Below, piece after piece: positions 33,895-42,695 of a DNA stretch of 64,000 nucleotides. Within the stretch, counting starts at the first letter, position 1; each line of letters opens with the position of its first letter. Under the pieces are notes generated by a model, which saw only the letters and a program-made list of their open reading frames with translations, had not been told where the DNA came from and did no database searches. The position numbers and the translations under genes are program-made. Origin of the DNA: Janthinobacterium silvisoli (lineage in GTDB: Bacteria > Pseudomonadota > Gammaproteobacteria > Burkholderiales > Burkholderiaceae_D); NCBI RefSeq assembly GCF_014200725.1, contig NZ_JACHCL010000002.1:1178001-1242000 (forward strand). The letters run 5' to 3'.

Positions 33895-35729
33895 ACGCTG
33901 CGCGGCGCTGCCGGCTCGCGCGACAGCTGGCTGGCATGCAGGCGCGCATAGGCGCCATTGCGCTCCAGCAAGGCTGCGTGGGTGCCAGATTCCACCAGCT
34001 GGCCACCTTGCATCACGACGATACGGTCGGCGCTCTCAATGGTCGACAAACGGTGGGCGATGACGATGGTGGTACGGTCGCGCATCAGCACTTCCAGCGC
34101 CGCCTGCACTTGCCGCTCGGATTCGGTATCGAGCGCACTGGTGGCCTCGTCGAGCAGCAAGATAGGCGCATCCTTGTACAGCGCGCGGGCGATCGCCAGG
34201 CGCTGGCGTTGCCCGCCAGACAGGCGCGAACCGTTCTGGCCGGCTGGCGTCGCATAGCCTTGCGGCAATTGCTCGATGAAATCATGGGCGTAGGCGGCGC
34301 GCGCGCACGACTCGATGCGGGCCTGGTCCGGCGTCGGATCGCCATACGCGATATTGGCCGCCACCGTATCGTTGAACAGGATCACGTCCTGGCTGACCAG
34401 CGCGAACTGGCGACGCAGGGCCAGCAATTCGTAATCGCGCACATCGACCCCATCGAGCAGGATACGGCCGCTGCTCACGTCATAGAAGCGGGGCAGCAAG
34501 CCCAGCAAGGTGGTCTTGCCACCGCCGGAACCACCCACCAGCGCTACCGTCTCGCCGGCCGCGATGTCGAGCACAATATTGTTCAGCGCGGTAGGGGCAT
34601 CGGGATCGTCGCTATAGCGGAAATTCACATTCTGCAAGGACAGATTACCCTGCACCGTCGCTGGCGTCTGCGTGCCAGGGTCGGGCTCGACCGGCGTATC
34701 GATCAGGGTGAATACGGATTCGGCCGCTGCCAGGCCACGCTGCAGCGGTTCATTGATCTTGGTCAGGTTCTTGATTGGCGACTGCATGGCCATCAGCGCG
34801 CCCATGAAGGCGACGAAGGCGCCGGGCGTGATGGCGCCGCTTTGCGCGCGCAGCATGGCGAAATAAATCACCGACGACAAGGTGATACCAACGAGCATCA
34901 TGATGAAGCCGGAATTGACGGCCGAGGTGGACGCATGCTTGACGGCCAGCTGGCGGTTCAGCTTCACGACCCGCAGGAAACGTTTCTTTTCATATTGCTG
35001 GCCGCCAAAGATTTTCACCACGCGCTGCCCGCCTATGCTTTCATCGAGCACGGAGGTGAGTTCCCCTACGGCTTGCTGTGCGCTCTTGCTCAAATGGCGC
35101 ATGCGACGCCCCGCCAAGGTGACTACCAGCGCGACGATAGGCAAGGATGCCATGCAAAAGATGGCCAGCTTGACGTCTATGCTGAACAGCAAGACCAGAT
35201 AGCCGATGGTGGCCACCGAATCGCGCACCATCACGTTGAGTACGTTCAAGCCCGCCTGCGATACCTGGCTGGCATCGAAGGCCACGCGCGATTGCGTCAC
35301 GCTGGTGGTGGTGGTGTCAAAAAAGCGGCTGGGAAGGCGCATGATGGTGGCAAACATCTGCTCGCGCAAATCGGCCTGCACCCGGCTCGACAGCCACACG
35401 GAACCGTAATCGCCGGCAAAACTCGACACCATGCGCATGACGGCCAGGCCCAAAATGGTGGCCGGGATCACCCATAGTTCCGTCTGACCCGCATGCGCGG
35501 GCAGGAAGCGGTCCACCCAGCCTTGCAGCGTGGCCATCATGCCCGTCACTGGCGCGGCATGTTCGGTGGCGGTGCTGCGCATGGCGTCCACCACGTTTTG
35601 CAACTGGCGTATCAGCAGCACGTCGGTGGCAGACGCCACGCCCACGGCCAGCAAGGTGGCGGCGACAATCGCGCCGTAACGGCGAAACTGGCTGACCAGG
35701 CGGAAAAACAATCGGCGGCTTTGCTGCAT
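33891..35729 (-). CDS. msbA: Lipid A/phospholipid flippase ABC transporter MsbA
   Basis: A 612-residue half-transporter: six membrane helices (about 15-330), then an ATPase domain with Walker A GGSGGGKTTLL, Q-loop LVSQDVILFNDTV, signature LSGGQRQRLAIARAL, Walker B ILLLDEATSALD and the H-loop AHRLST. As a homodimer it flips core-lipid A across the inner membrane. Length and sequence fit MsbA rather than an exporter of peptides, since no peptidase domain is present. It is the first gene of a two-gene unit with the MORN-repeat protein. Confidence 0.92.
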   Translation of the reverse strand: MQQSRRLFFRLVSQFRRYGAIVAATLLAVGVASATDVLLIRQLQNVVDAMRSTATEHAAPVTGMMATLQGWVDRFLPAHAGQTELWVIPATILGLAVMRMVSSFAGDYGSVWLSSRVQADLREQMFATIMRLPSRFFDTTTTSVTQSRVAFDASQVSQAGLNVLNVMVRDSVATIGYLVLLFSIDVKLAIFCMASLPIVALVVTLAGRRMRHLSKSAQQAVGELTSVLDESIGGQRVVKIFGGQQYEKKRFLRVVKLNRQLAVKHASTSAVNSGFIMMLVGITLSSVIYFAMLRAQSGAITPGAFVAFMGALMAMQSPIKNLTKINEPLQRGLAAAESVFTLIDTPVEPDPGTQTPATVQGNLSLQNVNFRYSDDPDAPTALNNIVLDIAAGETVALVGGSGGGKTTLLGLLPRFYDVSSGRILLDGVDVRDYELLALRRQFALVSQDVILFNDTVAANIAYGDPTPDQARIESCARAAYAHDFIEQLPQGYATPAGQNGSRLSGGQRQRLAIARALYKDAPILLLDEATSALDTESERQVQAALEVLMRDRTTIVIAHRLSTIESADRIVVMQGGQLVESGTHAALLERNGAYARLHASQLSREPAAPRSV

Positions 35730-35850
35730 GTAGGTGAGAATGGTAAAAGGGAAAGCGTGATTTTAACGCGTGCCGGGGTTCCCTAGAAGAAACTCTCCAG
35801 GCCAGCACGGGAATCAGCCTCCCAATACAACAGCTTGGCTGCAGGACCGG

Positions 35851-36231
35851 CTAGGATTTCGCCACTTTCCAGTTTTCGCTACCGGCCTTGCACAGTTTCA
35901 ATTTCAGCGTCTGGTCCTGCCCCTTGGCCGTCAAAGCCACATGCAGGGTACGGCACACCTGGGCATCCGTCTTTTCCGTCTCGCTGGCCGTGATGTCGGC
36001 ATGGATGCGCACGGAATTGCGCAAGCCTTCATTGCTCCACTGGCTGGTTTCACCATCCTTTTTTTCATTCAGCACCTGCGTCGCGGCCTTGGTCAGGGCC
36101 GGGCTATCGTATTTATTCAGATAAGCCATCGGCGTTTCCGCCAGGAAGCCCAAGCCCACGGCGGCGGCCGTGCCGCTACAAACAACCAGCGCCAGCGCGG
36201 CGGCAATTTTTTGATATTTTTTAAAAAACAT
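35851..36231 (-). CDS. Small exported surface-antigen-like protein
   Basis: A 126-residue protein with an N-terminal signal/anchor (KIAAALALVVCSGTAAAVGLG). Its C-terminal half has two cysteines spaced as in RT0821/Lpp0805-type surface antigens (DAQVCRTLHVALTAKGQ, LKLKLCKAGSENWKVAKS) and a DGETSQWSNEG block typical of that fold. The function is unknown. A strong GGAGG precedes the ATG. Family assignment is moderate. Confidence 0.75.
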   Translation of the reverse strand: MFFKKYQKIAAALALVVCSGTAAAVGLGFLAETPMAYLNKYDSPALTKAATQVLNEKKDGETSQWSNEGLRNSVRIHADITASETEKTDAQVCRTLHVALTAKGQDQTLKLKLCKAGSENWKVAKS

Positions 36232-36550
36232 GCGTGACCTCCTCGATTAAGCATCATCAGGCATTGAACTGCGAACGGCATGCGGGCCCAGCATAGCGGA
36301 CCACGTGTCAATTCTATATTTGTTTTCGTAAAGCAAGTGCACGCTTGACTCCGCTTACCGTGCGGCTTTCAATGAACGCTCCAACACCTCGACATAAGGG
36401 ATGACCGCCATGGCACTGGTTCACACTGGATTGACGATAGCGGAACAGACACTGGCCAGCGCCTGGCAAAAGACCTGGCAGACGGGCGGCTTGAAACCCC
36501 GCGCCTGCGATTGCGGCGGCACCGTCTTCAATATCCTGTATCAGCGGGTC

Positions 36551-37930
36551 ATGGCGGACATGCGGCGGCGCCAATTTCTGGGCGGCACGGCCGCCATGCT
36601 GGCTCCCTTCCTGGGACTGTCTGCTAGCAATGCCATTGCCCAGCAGCCGCAGGCGCCCGTACGGCCATTGCTGCTGACCAATCTGCGCCTGTTCGACGGC
36701 ACGGGCAAGCCGCCACGCACGGGTGTCAATGTGCTGGTGACGGGGTCCACCATCACCGCCCTGCCATCAGCCGGCGAGAAAGTCGAAGGCGCACAAATCA
36801 TCGATTGCCAGGGCAAGCTGGTGATGCCAGGCTTGATCGACGCCCACTGGCATACCATGCTGGCCGGCATCAACCAGGCCACGGCCATGACTTCCGATGT
36901 CGGTTATTTGTACCTGGTGGCGGCGCAGGAAGCGCAGCGCACCCTGTTGCGCGGCTTTACGTCCGTGCGCGATGCGGGGGGCCCTGCGTTTGCCCTCAAG
37001 CGCGCCATCGATGAAGGCATCGTAACTGGTCCGCGCATCTTCCCATCGGGCGCCATGATTTCGCAAACCTCGGGCCATGGCGATTTCCGCCTGCGCTCGG
37101 AAGTGCCGCGCGCGGCCAATGCACCGTTGAGCGTAGTGGAATCGGTGGGCGTGGCCATGATCGCCGATGGCGAAACGGAAGTGCTGCGCCGGGTGCGCGA
37201 ACAATTGATGCTGGGCGCGACGCAAATCAAGATGCTGGCTGGCGGCGGCGTGGCCTCGCTGTACGACCCGCTCGACAGCACGCAATACTCGGAACGCGAA
37301 CTGCGAGCCGGGGTGGAAGCGGCTGCCGACTGGGGCACTTACGTGATGGCCCACGTCTATACGCCGAAAGGCATACAGCGCGCCATCCGCGCGGGCGTGC
37401 GCAGCATCGAGCATGGCCAGCTGGCCGACGACGAGAGCGCGCGCATGATGCGCGACGGCGGTGTGTGGTGGAGCTTGCAACCGTTTCTGCAAGACGAGGA
37501 CAGCAATGTGTATCCCGATGCGGCGCGCCGGGCCAGCCAGCAAATCGTTTCCGATGGCACGGTGCACGCTTATGCGCTGGCGCAAAAATACGGCATCAAG
37601 ACGGGCTGGGGCACCGATATCCTGTTCAATGCCAAGATCACGCACACGCAAGGCCGGCAACTGGCCAAACTGACGCGCTTTTACGATCCGCTCACCCTGC
37701 TGGCGCAGGCCACGGGCCAGAATGGCGAACTGCTGACTTTGTCAGGTGCACGCGCGCCCTATGCCGGTCCCTTGGGCAAGCTGGCCGTGGGCGCGCTGGC
37801 GGACTTGCTGGTAGCCGATGGCGACCCGACGAAAAATCTCGATTTCCTGGCGCAACCGGAGCAAAACTTGCTGCTGATCATGAAAAACGGCCACATCTAC
37901 AAGGACAAGCTGGGCGCACAGGCAAGTTAA
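36551..37930 (+). CDS. Exported amidohydrolase (imidazolonepropionase/Xaa-Pro dipeptidase-like)
   Basis: A 459-residue metal-dependent hydrolase. The barrel motifs are GLIDAHWHTMLAG (H-x-H), KMLAGGGVASLYDP, VMAHVYTPKG and SIEHGQLAD histidines, and GWGTDILFN with the catalytic aspartate. The N-terminus MADMRRRQFLGGTAAMLAPF is a twin-arginine signal, so export to the periplasm is likely and the start is set here (36560 is also possible). The frame is open upstream to an ATG at 36410 preceded by AAGGG, which would place the Tat signal about 50 residues in. The substrate is not determinable from sequence. Confidence 0.87.
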   Translation: MADMRRRQFLGGTAAMLAPFLGLSASNAIAQQPQAPVRPLLLTNLRLFDGTGKPPRTGVNVLVTGSTITALPSAGEKVEGAQIIDCQGKLVMPGLIDAHWHTMLAGINQATAMTSDVGYLYLVAAQEAQRTLLRGFTSVRDAGGPAFALKRAIDEGIVTGPRIFPSGAMISQTSGHGDFRLRSEVPRAANAPLSVVESVGVAMIADGETEVLRRVREQLMLGATQIKMLAGGGVASLYDPLDSTQYSERELRAGVEAAADWGTYVMAHVYTPKGIQRAIRAGVRSIEHGQLADDESARMMRDGGVWWSLQPFLQDEDSNVYPDAARRASQQIVSDGTVHAYALAQKYGIKTGWGTDILFNAKITHTQGRQLAKLTRFYDPLTLLAQATGQNGELLTLSGARAPYAGPLGKLAVGALADLLVADGDPTKNLDFLAQPEQNLLLIMKNGHIYKDKLGAQAS

Positions 37931-37970
37931 CGGATAGCCAAGCAAAGCAGCCTGCCGCATAATATGCGGC

Positions 37971-38954
37971 ATGTTCAAACTGACTTTCCTCGGCACGTCT
38001 TCGGGCGTGCCCACCCGCTACCGTAACGTCACCTCGCTGGCCGTCCAGCCCTCCACCAGCCGCGACTGGTGGATGGTCGATTGCGGCGAAGCGACCCAGC
38101 ACCGCTTGCAGCGCATACCCCTGTCCGTGCACGACCTGGCCGGCATCTGCATCACGCACGTGCATGGCGACCATAGCTACGGCTTGCCGGGCCTGCTCGC
38201 CAGCGCTTCCATGACGGGCCGCAAGCGGCCCTTGCTCCTGATCGCGCCACCCGCCATCAAAGCCTGGATCGACGCCACCTTGCTGCACACGGAACTGTTT
38301 TTGACGTATCCGCTGATCCATATCGACGTCAACAGCAGCGACATCGTACATCAGGAGACAGGGCTGATCATTACCCGCCATGCGCTGTCGCACCGCGCCG
38401 ACAGCGTGGCGTTCCGCTTCGCGCTGGAAAGCAGCAAGTGGAAACTGGACAAGGCCGCCCTGCAAGCACGCGGCGTACCGTCCGGCCCGGCCTGGGGCCA
38501 ATTACATGCAGGCAATGACGTGCAGCTGGAAGACGGCAGTCTGCTGGCAGCTGCCGACTTCCGCATCACGAAAACAGACCAGGCGACCATCGTCATCGGC
38601 GGCGACAACGACACGCCGTCCCTGCTGGCAGACGCCTGCGCCGGTGCGCAATTGCTGGTGCATGAAGCCACCTACACGGAAGCCATGCTGCAAAAAGTCG
38701 GCCCCGGCCCCACCCACAGCTCCGTGCAGCGGGTGGCGCAATTTGCCGCCGCCAGCCAGTTGCCGAATTTGATACTCACGCACTTTAGCGCGCGCTACCA
38801 TCACGCGGCCGGTATGGCGGAACTGGAAGCGGAAGCCAGGCAGCACTATGCCGGCAGCTTGTTCCTGGCGCGCGATTTTGATACCTATGAACTCGATGCG
38901 GCTGGCGTACTGAACAAGCTGCCTCCCCCTGAACACCAGACCAAAGGAGAATAG
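37971..38954 (+). CDS. rnz: Ribonuclease Z-like metallo-beta-lactamase-fold hydrolase
   Basis: A 327-residue MBL-fold protein. The N-terminus MFKLTFLGTSSGVPTRYRNV and the motifs VDCGEATQHRL, THVHGDHSYGLPG (HxHxDH), LVHEATY and LTHFSARY match RNase Z, the tRNA 3'-end endonuclease, in order and spacing. The substrate-binding arm region (about 150-190) is somewhat divergent, so an RNase Z-like hydrolase of other specificity is possible. It starts a small cluster with a 59-residue coiled-coil gene and a GNAT gene spaced 3 and 6 bases apart. Confidence 0.85.
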   Translation: MFKLTFLGTSSGVPTRYRNVTSLAVQPSTSRDWWMVDCGEATQHRLQRIPLSVHDLAGICITHVHGDHSYGLPGLLASASMTGRKRPLLLIAPPAIKAWIDATLLHTELFLTYPLIHIDVNSSDIVHQETGLIITRHALSHRADSVAFRFALESSKWKLDKAALQARGVPSGPAWGQLHAGNDVQLEDGSLLAAADFRITKTDQATIVIGGDNDTPSLLADACAGAQLLVHEATYTEAMLQKVGPGPTHSSVQRVAQFAAASQLPNLILTHFSARYHHAAGMAELEAEARQHYAGSLFLARDFDTYELDAAGVLNKLPPPEHQTKGE

Positions 38955-38957
38955 CAA

Positions 38958-39137
38958 GTGGACAAACACATGATAGAGCAGCGCCTGAGCGAACTGAAAC
39001 GCAACCAGGCACAAGGCGAACAACAGCTGCTGACACTGGACGCGCAAAAACGCGAGCTGCAAGCCACGCTACAACGCATCAGCGGCGCCATTACGGTGCT
39101 GGAAGAATTGCTGGCCTCCCCCGATACGCCTGACTGA
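38958..39137 (+). CDS. 59-residue coiled-coil protein
   Basis: A short gene starting with GTG at 38958, preceded by AAAGGAGA with a 7-base spacer, and ending at TGA 39135-39137. The product (start MDKHMIEQRLSELKRN) is almost entirely one heptad-patterned helix with Leu/Ile at a/d positions and many Gln/Glu/Lys/Arg, then a short Pro/Asp tail. It lies 3 bases after the RNase Z-like gene and 6 bases before the GNAT gene, so it is very likely translated in the same transcript. I recognise no family. Confidence 0.75.
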   Translation: MDKHMIEQRLSELKRNQAQGEQQLLTLDAQKRELQATLQRISGAITVLEELLASPDTPD

Positions 39138-39143
39138 GAACCC

Positions 39144-39611
39144 ATGAGCCTTCAAAAGACATCGATTACCTTCAGCCCCGGCCGCGCCGGCGACACGCCA
39201 GCGTATATCGCACTGCGCGGCAAGACCCGGCAAAATGCCATCGGCCAGGAGCGCCTGGCCGAACTGGGTATCACGGCAGAGTCGTGGGCGGAAATGATAG
39301 AGTCCGGCAATCTGCCAGGGCAAGTTTGCCATCAGGATGGCCAACTGATCGGCTATTGCTTTGGCGACAGGGAAAGCGGCGAGATCGTCGTGCTGGCGCT
39401 GTTGCCGGAAGCCGAGGGACTCGGTATCGGCAAGGCTTTGCTGGACAGGGTGATGGCTGAACTGAGCGCAGCAGGCCATGCTCGATTGTTCCTCGGCTGC
39501 TCCAGCGACCCGCAATCACGCTCCTATGGCTTTTATCGCCATCTGGGCTGGAAATCGACGGGCGAAACGGACCAGTACGGCGATGAAGTACTGGAATACC
39601 TGTTCACATAA
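39144..39611 (+). CDS. GNAT-family N-acetyltransferase
   Basis: A 155-residue acetyltransferase. Acetyl-CoA-binding motif A is VLALLPEAEGLGIGKALLDRV (Q/RxxGxG/A type, here EGLGIG), followed by LFLGCSSDPQSRSYGFYRHLGW, typical of the GNAT C-terminal half. The acceptor is unknown. It is the third gene of the rnz cluster, 6 bases after the coiled-coil gene. Confidence 0.88.
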   Translation: MSLQKTSITFSPGRAGDTPAYIALRGKTRQNAIGQERLAELGITAESWAEMIESGNLPGQVCHQDGQLIGYCFGDRESGEIVVLALLPEAEGLGIGKALLDRVMAELSAAGHARLFLGCSSDPQSRSYGFYRHLGWKSTGETDQYGDEVLEYLFT

Positions 39612-39659
39612 TGCGCCTGGCCTGATACCAGGCAGGCATCAGGCAGAGCACAATAGGAC

Positions 39660-40439
39660 TTACAGGCCAGCCGCTTTTTCAATCAGGGCAGCAATTTCCT
39701 GTGGATGGGAAATCAGCGCCAAGTGGCTGCCTTTGACTTCGATGGTTTGCGCATGCATGCGCTGGGCCATGAAGCGCTCGAAGTCAGGATTGATGGTGCG
39801 GTCTTCCGTCGAGACAGCGTAATAGCTGGGCTTGACTTTCCAGGCGGCCTGGGTAGTGCGGGCCGAAAAGATCGCTTGCGAGGCTTGGCCTTGCACCGCA
39901 TACAGGGTGCGCGCCTTGGCGGTATCGAGATCGCCCGCAAAGTCATGCAGGAAAGCCTGTTCGCTCAGCTGGGCATAACCGTCCGGCGTCTTGATCAGGC
40001 CAGCGCTGGCAGGTGCTGCCGGGAACTTGGCCGCCAGCGCGCCGTAATCTTCACCGGCATCGGGGCCACGCGCCGCCACGTACACCAGCGCCGACACTTT
40101 CGGATCGGTACCGGCTTCGGAAATCACCATGCCGCCATACGAGTGCGCCACCAGCACAGTCGGGCCATCCTGCAGCGCCAGCACGCGGCGCGTTGCTTCG
40201 GCATCGTCAGCCAGCGAGCGCAATGGATTTTGCACGGCAGTCACGTGCAAGCCCGCTTTTTGCAGCAGTGGAATTACTTCCGACCAGCTCGACGCATCGG
40301 CATACAGGCCGTGCACCAGCACCACATTCTTGGCGACAACAGGATTGGCGGTCGGCGCCGCACTTTGCGCCATGGCGCCGGTGGAAGCGAAAAGAAAGGT
40401 AGCGCTGGCGATCGCGGCGGAAATAAGACGAGCTTGCAT
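39660..40439 (-). CDS. Exported alpha/beta-hydrolase (EstC-like esterase)
   Basis: A 259-residue hydrolase starting at 40439 with a signal peptide (MQARLISAAIASATFLFAST, cut after AMAQ). The fold is clear from NVVLVHGLYADASSWSEVIP (oxyanion HG) and VLVAHSYGGMVISEAG (nucleophile Ser in AHSYGG rather than GxSxG). Catalytic His is probably in SHLALISHP near the C-terminus. It resembles EstC-type/salicylate-esterase-like secreted hydrolases; the substrate is unknown. AAGGA lies about 8 bases upstream of the ATG. Confidence 0.87.
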   Translation of the reverse strand: MQARLISAAIASATFLFASTGAMAQSAAPTANPVVAKNVVLVHGLYADASSWSEVIPLLQKAGLHVTAVQNPLRSLADDAEATRRVLALQDGPTVLVAHSYGGMVISEAGTDPKVSALVYVAARGPDAGEDYGALAAKFPAAPASAGLIKTPDGYAQLSEQAFLHDFAGDLDTAKARTLYAVQGQASQAIFSARTTQAAWKVKPSYYAVSTEDRTINPDFERFMAQRMHAQTIEVKGSHLALISHPQEIAALIEKAAGL

Positions 40440-40565
40440 GATATGGTCCTTGGAGTGGGTTGGGGAAACAGTAAGGACAGTATGCAAGCGTGCCTGCAAC
40501 AGCAACATGACACGCTTATGACAAAATAATGACAAGAAGAACTCAAAGACCAGGATGAACCGTGC

Positions 40566-41648
40566 CTAGTAGCGTGTGCTGCTCGCCGTCAGCCACGGCA
40601 GCGCCGTGGTTTGCCGGCCATCGACCGTGGCGCCAGCAAACGCCAGCATCGGCGCCAGGTGTTCGTTGACGTCGGCCGGGAAATTGAGCGCCGGTTTGGT
40701 GACCTGGTCCAGCCTGGCGATCTCTTCCTGCGTGAGCTTGAGCGTCAATGAACTGAGGTTGTCCTGCAACTGGTCCAACCGGCGCGCGCCGATCAGGGTA
40801 GAGACTACGCCCGCGCGGCCTTGCACCCAGGCCAGCGCCACTGCGGCCGGGCTGGCCTGGCGTTCGGCGGCGATGGCCTTGACGACATCGATCACCAGGA
40901 ATTCCTGTTCCGACGGCGAAGCGCCCACCAGCTTGGAACGCTCGGACTGGCTGATGCCGGCATTTTCACGCGTATATTTGCCGGACAGCCAGCCGCCCTT
41001 GAGCGGACTCCAGGGCATGGCGCCCAAATGCAGTTCACGCGCCATCGGCATCAATTCGCCTTCCACCGTGCGCTGCAGCAAGGAATATTCCAACTGCAGC
41101 GCGATCAGCGGCGCCCAGCCGCGAAATTGTGCGATGGTTTGCGCCTGCGCGGTTTTCCAGGCCGGTGCATCGGAAATGCCGATATAGCGGATCTTGCCAG
41201 CCCGCACCAGATCGTCCAGGGTGCGCATGGTTTCCTCGATCGGCGTGCTCGGTTCCCAGTTATGTATCCAGTACAGGTCGATATAGTCCGTCTGCAGCCG
41301 GCGCAGTGACGCTTCGCACTGCTCGATGATAGCCTTGCGGCCATTGCCGCCACCGTTCGGGTCGCCCGCATGCAGGTTGCCAAAGAACTTGGTGGCGATC
41401 ACGCTGCGGTCGCGGCCTTTACGCCGCGCAAAGAAGTCTCCGATGATTTTTTCCGAATGCCCATTCGTGTACAGATTGGCCGTATCGATAAAGTTGCCGC
41501 CCTGCTCCAGGTAGGCGCTGAGGATAGCTTCCGAGTCGGCCGGGCTGGAACCCCAGCCCCAATCTTCGCCGAAAGTCATGGTGCCCAGGCACAGAGGGCT
41601 GACATGCAGGCCGGAATGGCCAAGGGTGATATAGGAATCGAGCGACAT
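40566..41648 (-). CDS. Aldo/keto reductase
   Basis: A 360-residue NADPH-dependent reductase. The catalytic tetrad is visible: Asp and Tyr in NFIDTANLYTNG, Lys in VIATKFFGN and His in DLYWIHNWEP. The cofactor loop is GWLSGKYTREN and the C-terminal VSTLIGARRLDQLQDNL is typical. AGGAG lies 6 bases before the ATG at 41648; the frame is open further upstream but without family similarity. It is divergent from an AraC regulator 159 bases away, its likely controller. Confidence 0.92.
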   Translation of the reverse strand: MSLDSYITLGHSGLHVSPLCLGTMTFGEDWGWGSSPADSEAILSAYLEQGGNFIDTANLYTNGHSEKIIGDFFARRKGRDRSVIATKFFGNLHAGDPNGGGNGRKAIIEQCEASLRRLQTDYIDLYWIHNWEPSTPIEETMRTLDDLVRAGKIRYIGISDAPAWKTAQAQTIAQFRGWAPLIALQLEYSLLQRTVEGELMPMARELHLGAMPWSPLKGGWLSGKYTRENAGISQSERSKLVGASPSEQEFLVIDVVKAIAAERQASPAAVALAWVQGRAGVVSTLIGARRLDQLQDNLSSLTLKLTQEEIARLDQVTKPALNFPADVNEHLAPMLAFAGATVDGRQTTALPWLTASSTRY

Positions 41649-41807
41649 GGTGTACTCCTGATGGTGGTGGTGAAGCCTCCATCTAACCACCGCCCAGCCT
41701 GCGCACACTAGCCGATAAGGCGCAGAGTCTTGCACGATCCGCTCAATCCTGCGTCCGCAAGCTGTTTGCGCTTGCGAACAATCCCAGCCTGGGGCTACCA
41801 TCAAAGC

Positions 41808-42695
41808 ATGGATAAACTGATGGAAATCTGTGCCCTGATCCGCCGCCAGGCCCATGACTGGCCAGCGCAACTGGCCGTGGACGGCGTGCGCGTATATGCC
41901 TCGCAGGACGCCACGCCGCCAGCCCAGCATATCAGCGAGCCGATGTTTGCGCTGGTGGCGCAAGGGGCCAAGCAAACGATATTGGGCGAACGCACCTATG
42001 ACTATGGCGCCGGGCAATATCTGGTGGTGTCCGTCGATTTGCCGATGTGCGGCTGCATTACCGAGGCCAGCGCGGAAGCGCCCTTCCTGGCTGTCGGCCT
42101 GACCCTGAAACCGGCCATCATCGCCTCCTTGCTGCTGGACATGCCGCACAGCACAGTGACGGCAGCGACCAGCGTTTCTGGCATGCACGTCAGCAATGCC
42201 AGACCCGAGCTGCTGGACGCCGTGCTGCGCTTGCTGCGCCTGCCCGACCAGCCTGGCGATATCGCCGTGCTGGCGCCGATGCTGGAACGTGAAATCCATT
42301 GGCGGCTCTTGTCTGGCGAACAAGGTGTGGCAATACGGCAGATCGGCATGGCCGATAGCCGGCTGTCGCATATCGGCCGGGCCATCCGCTGGATACGCGA
42401 ACATTATGCCGAGTTGCTGCGCAGCGAGGATCTGGCCCGGCTGGCGGCCATGAGCGTGTCATCGTTCCACCGCCATTTCCGCGCCGTGACCGCCATGAGT
42501 CCCTTGCAATACCAAAAGCAAATCCGCTTGCAGCAGGCGCGCGTGCGGCTGATGCAGGAGCCTGGCGACGTGGCGGCCATCGGCTACAGCGTCGGCTACG
42601 ATAGCCCTTCGCAATTCAGCCGCGAATACAGCCGTTTATTTGGCGCGCCACCGGGCCGCGACAGCGTCCAGCTACGCACCAGCAGCATCTTGTAG
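41808..42695 (+). CDS. AraC-family transcriptional regulator (AraC_N type)
   Basis: A 295-residue regulator with an AraC_N effector domain (about 15-165: PMFALVAQGAKQTILGERTY, GQYLVVSVDLPMCGCI) and a C-terminal double helix-turn-helix (about 190-290: LAAMSVSSFHRHFRAVTAMS, VAAIGYSVGYDSPSQFSREY). This type typically activates a neighbouring aldo/keto reductase or dehydrogenase, and it is divergent from one here. Its last 24 bases overlap the tail of the convergent MFS gene. Confidence 0.9.
   Translation: MDKLMEICALIRRQAHDWPAQLAVDGVRVYASQDATPPAQHISEPMFALVAQGAKQTILGERTYDYGAGQYLVVSVDLPMCGCITEASAEAPFLAVGLTLKPAIIASLLLDMPHSTVTAATSVSGMHVSNARPELLDAVLRLLRLPDQPGDIAVLAPMLEREIHWRLLSGEQGVAIRQIGMADSRLSHIGRAIRWIREHYAELLRSEDLARLAAMSVSSFHRHFRAVTAMSPLQYQKQIRLQQARVRLMQEPGDVAAIGYSVGYDSPSQFSREYSRLFGAPPGRDSVQLRTSSIL

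Noticed and set aside
40566-42404. Long 612-codon version of the aldo/keto reductase running through the AraC gene
   Set aside because: The extra part is antisense to the AraC gene; the strong ribosome site and family start are at 41648.
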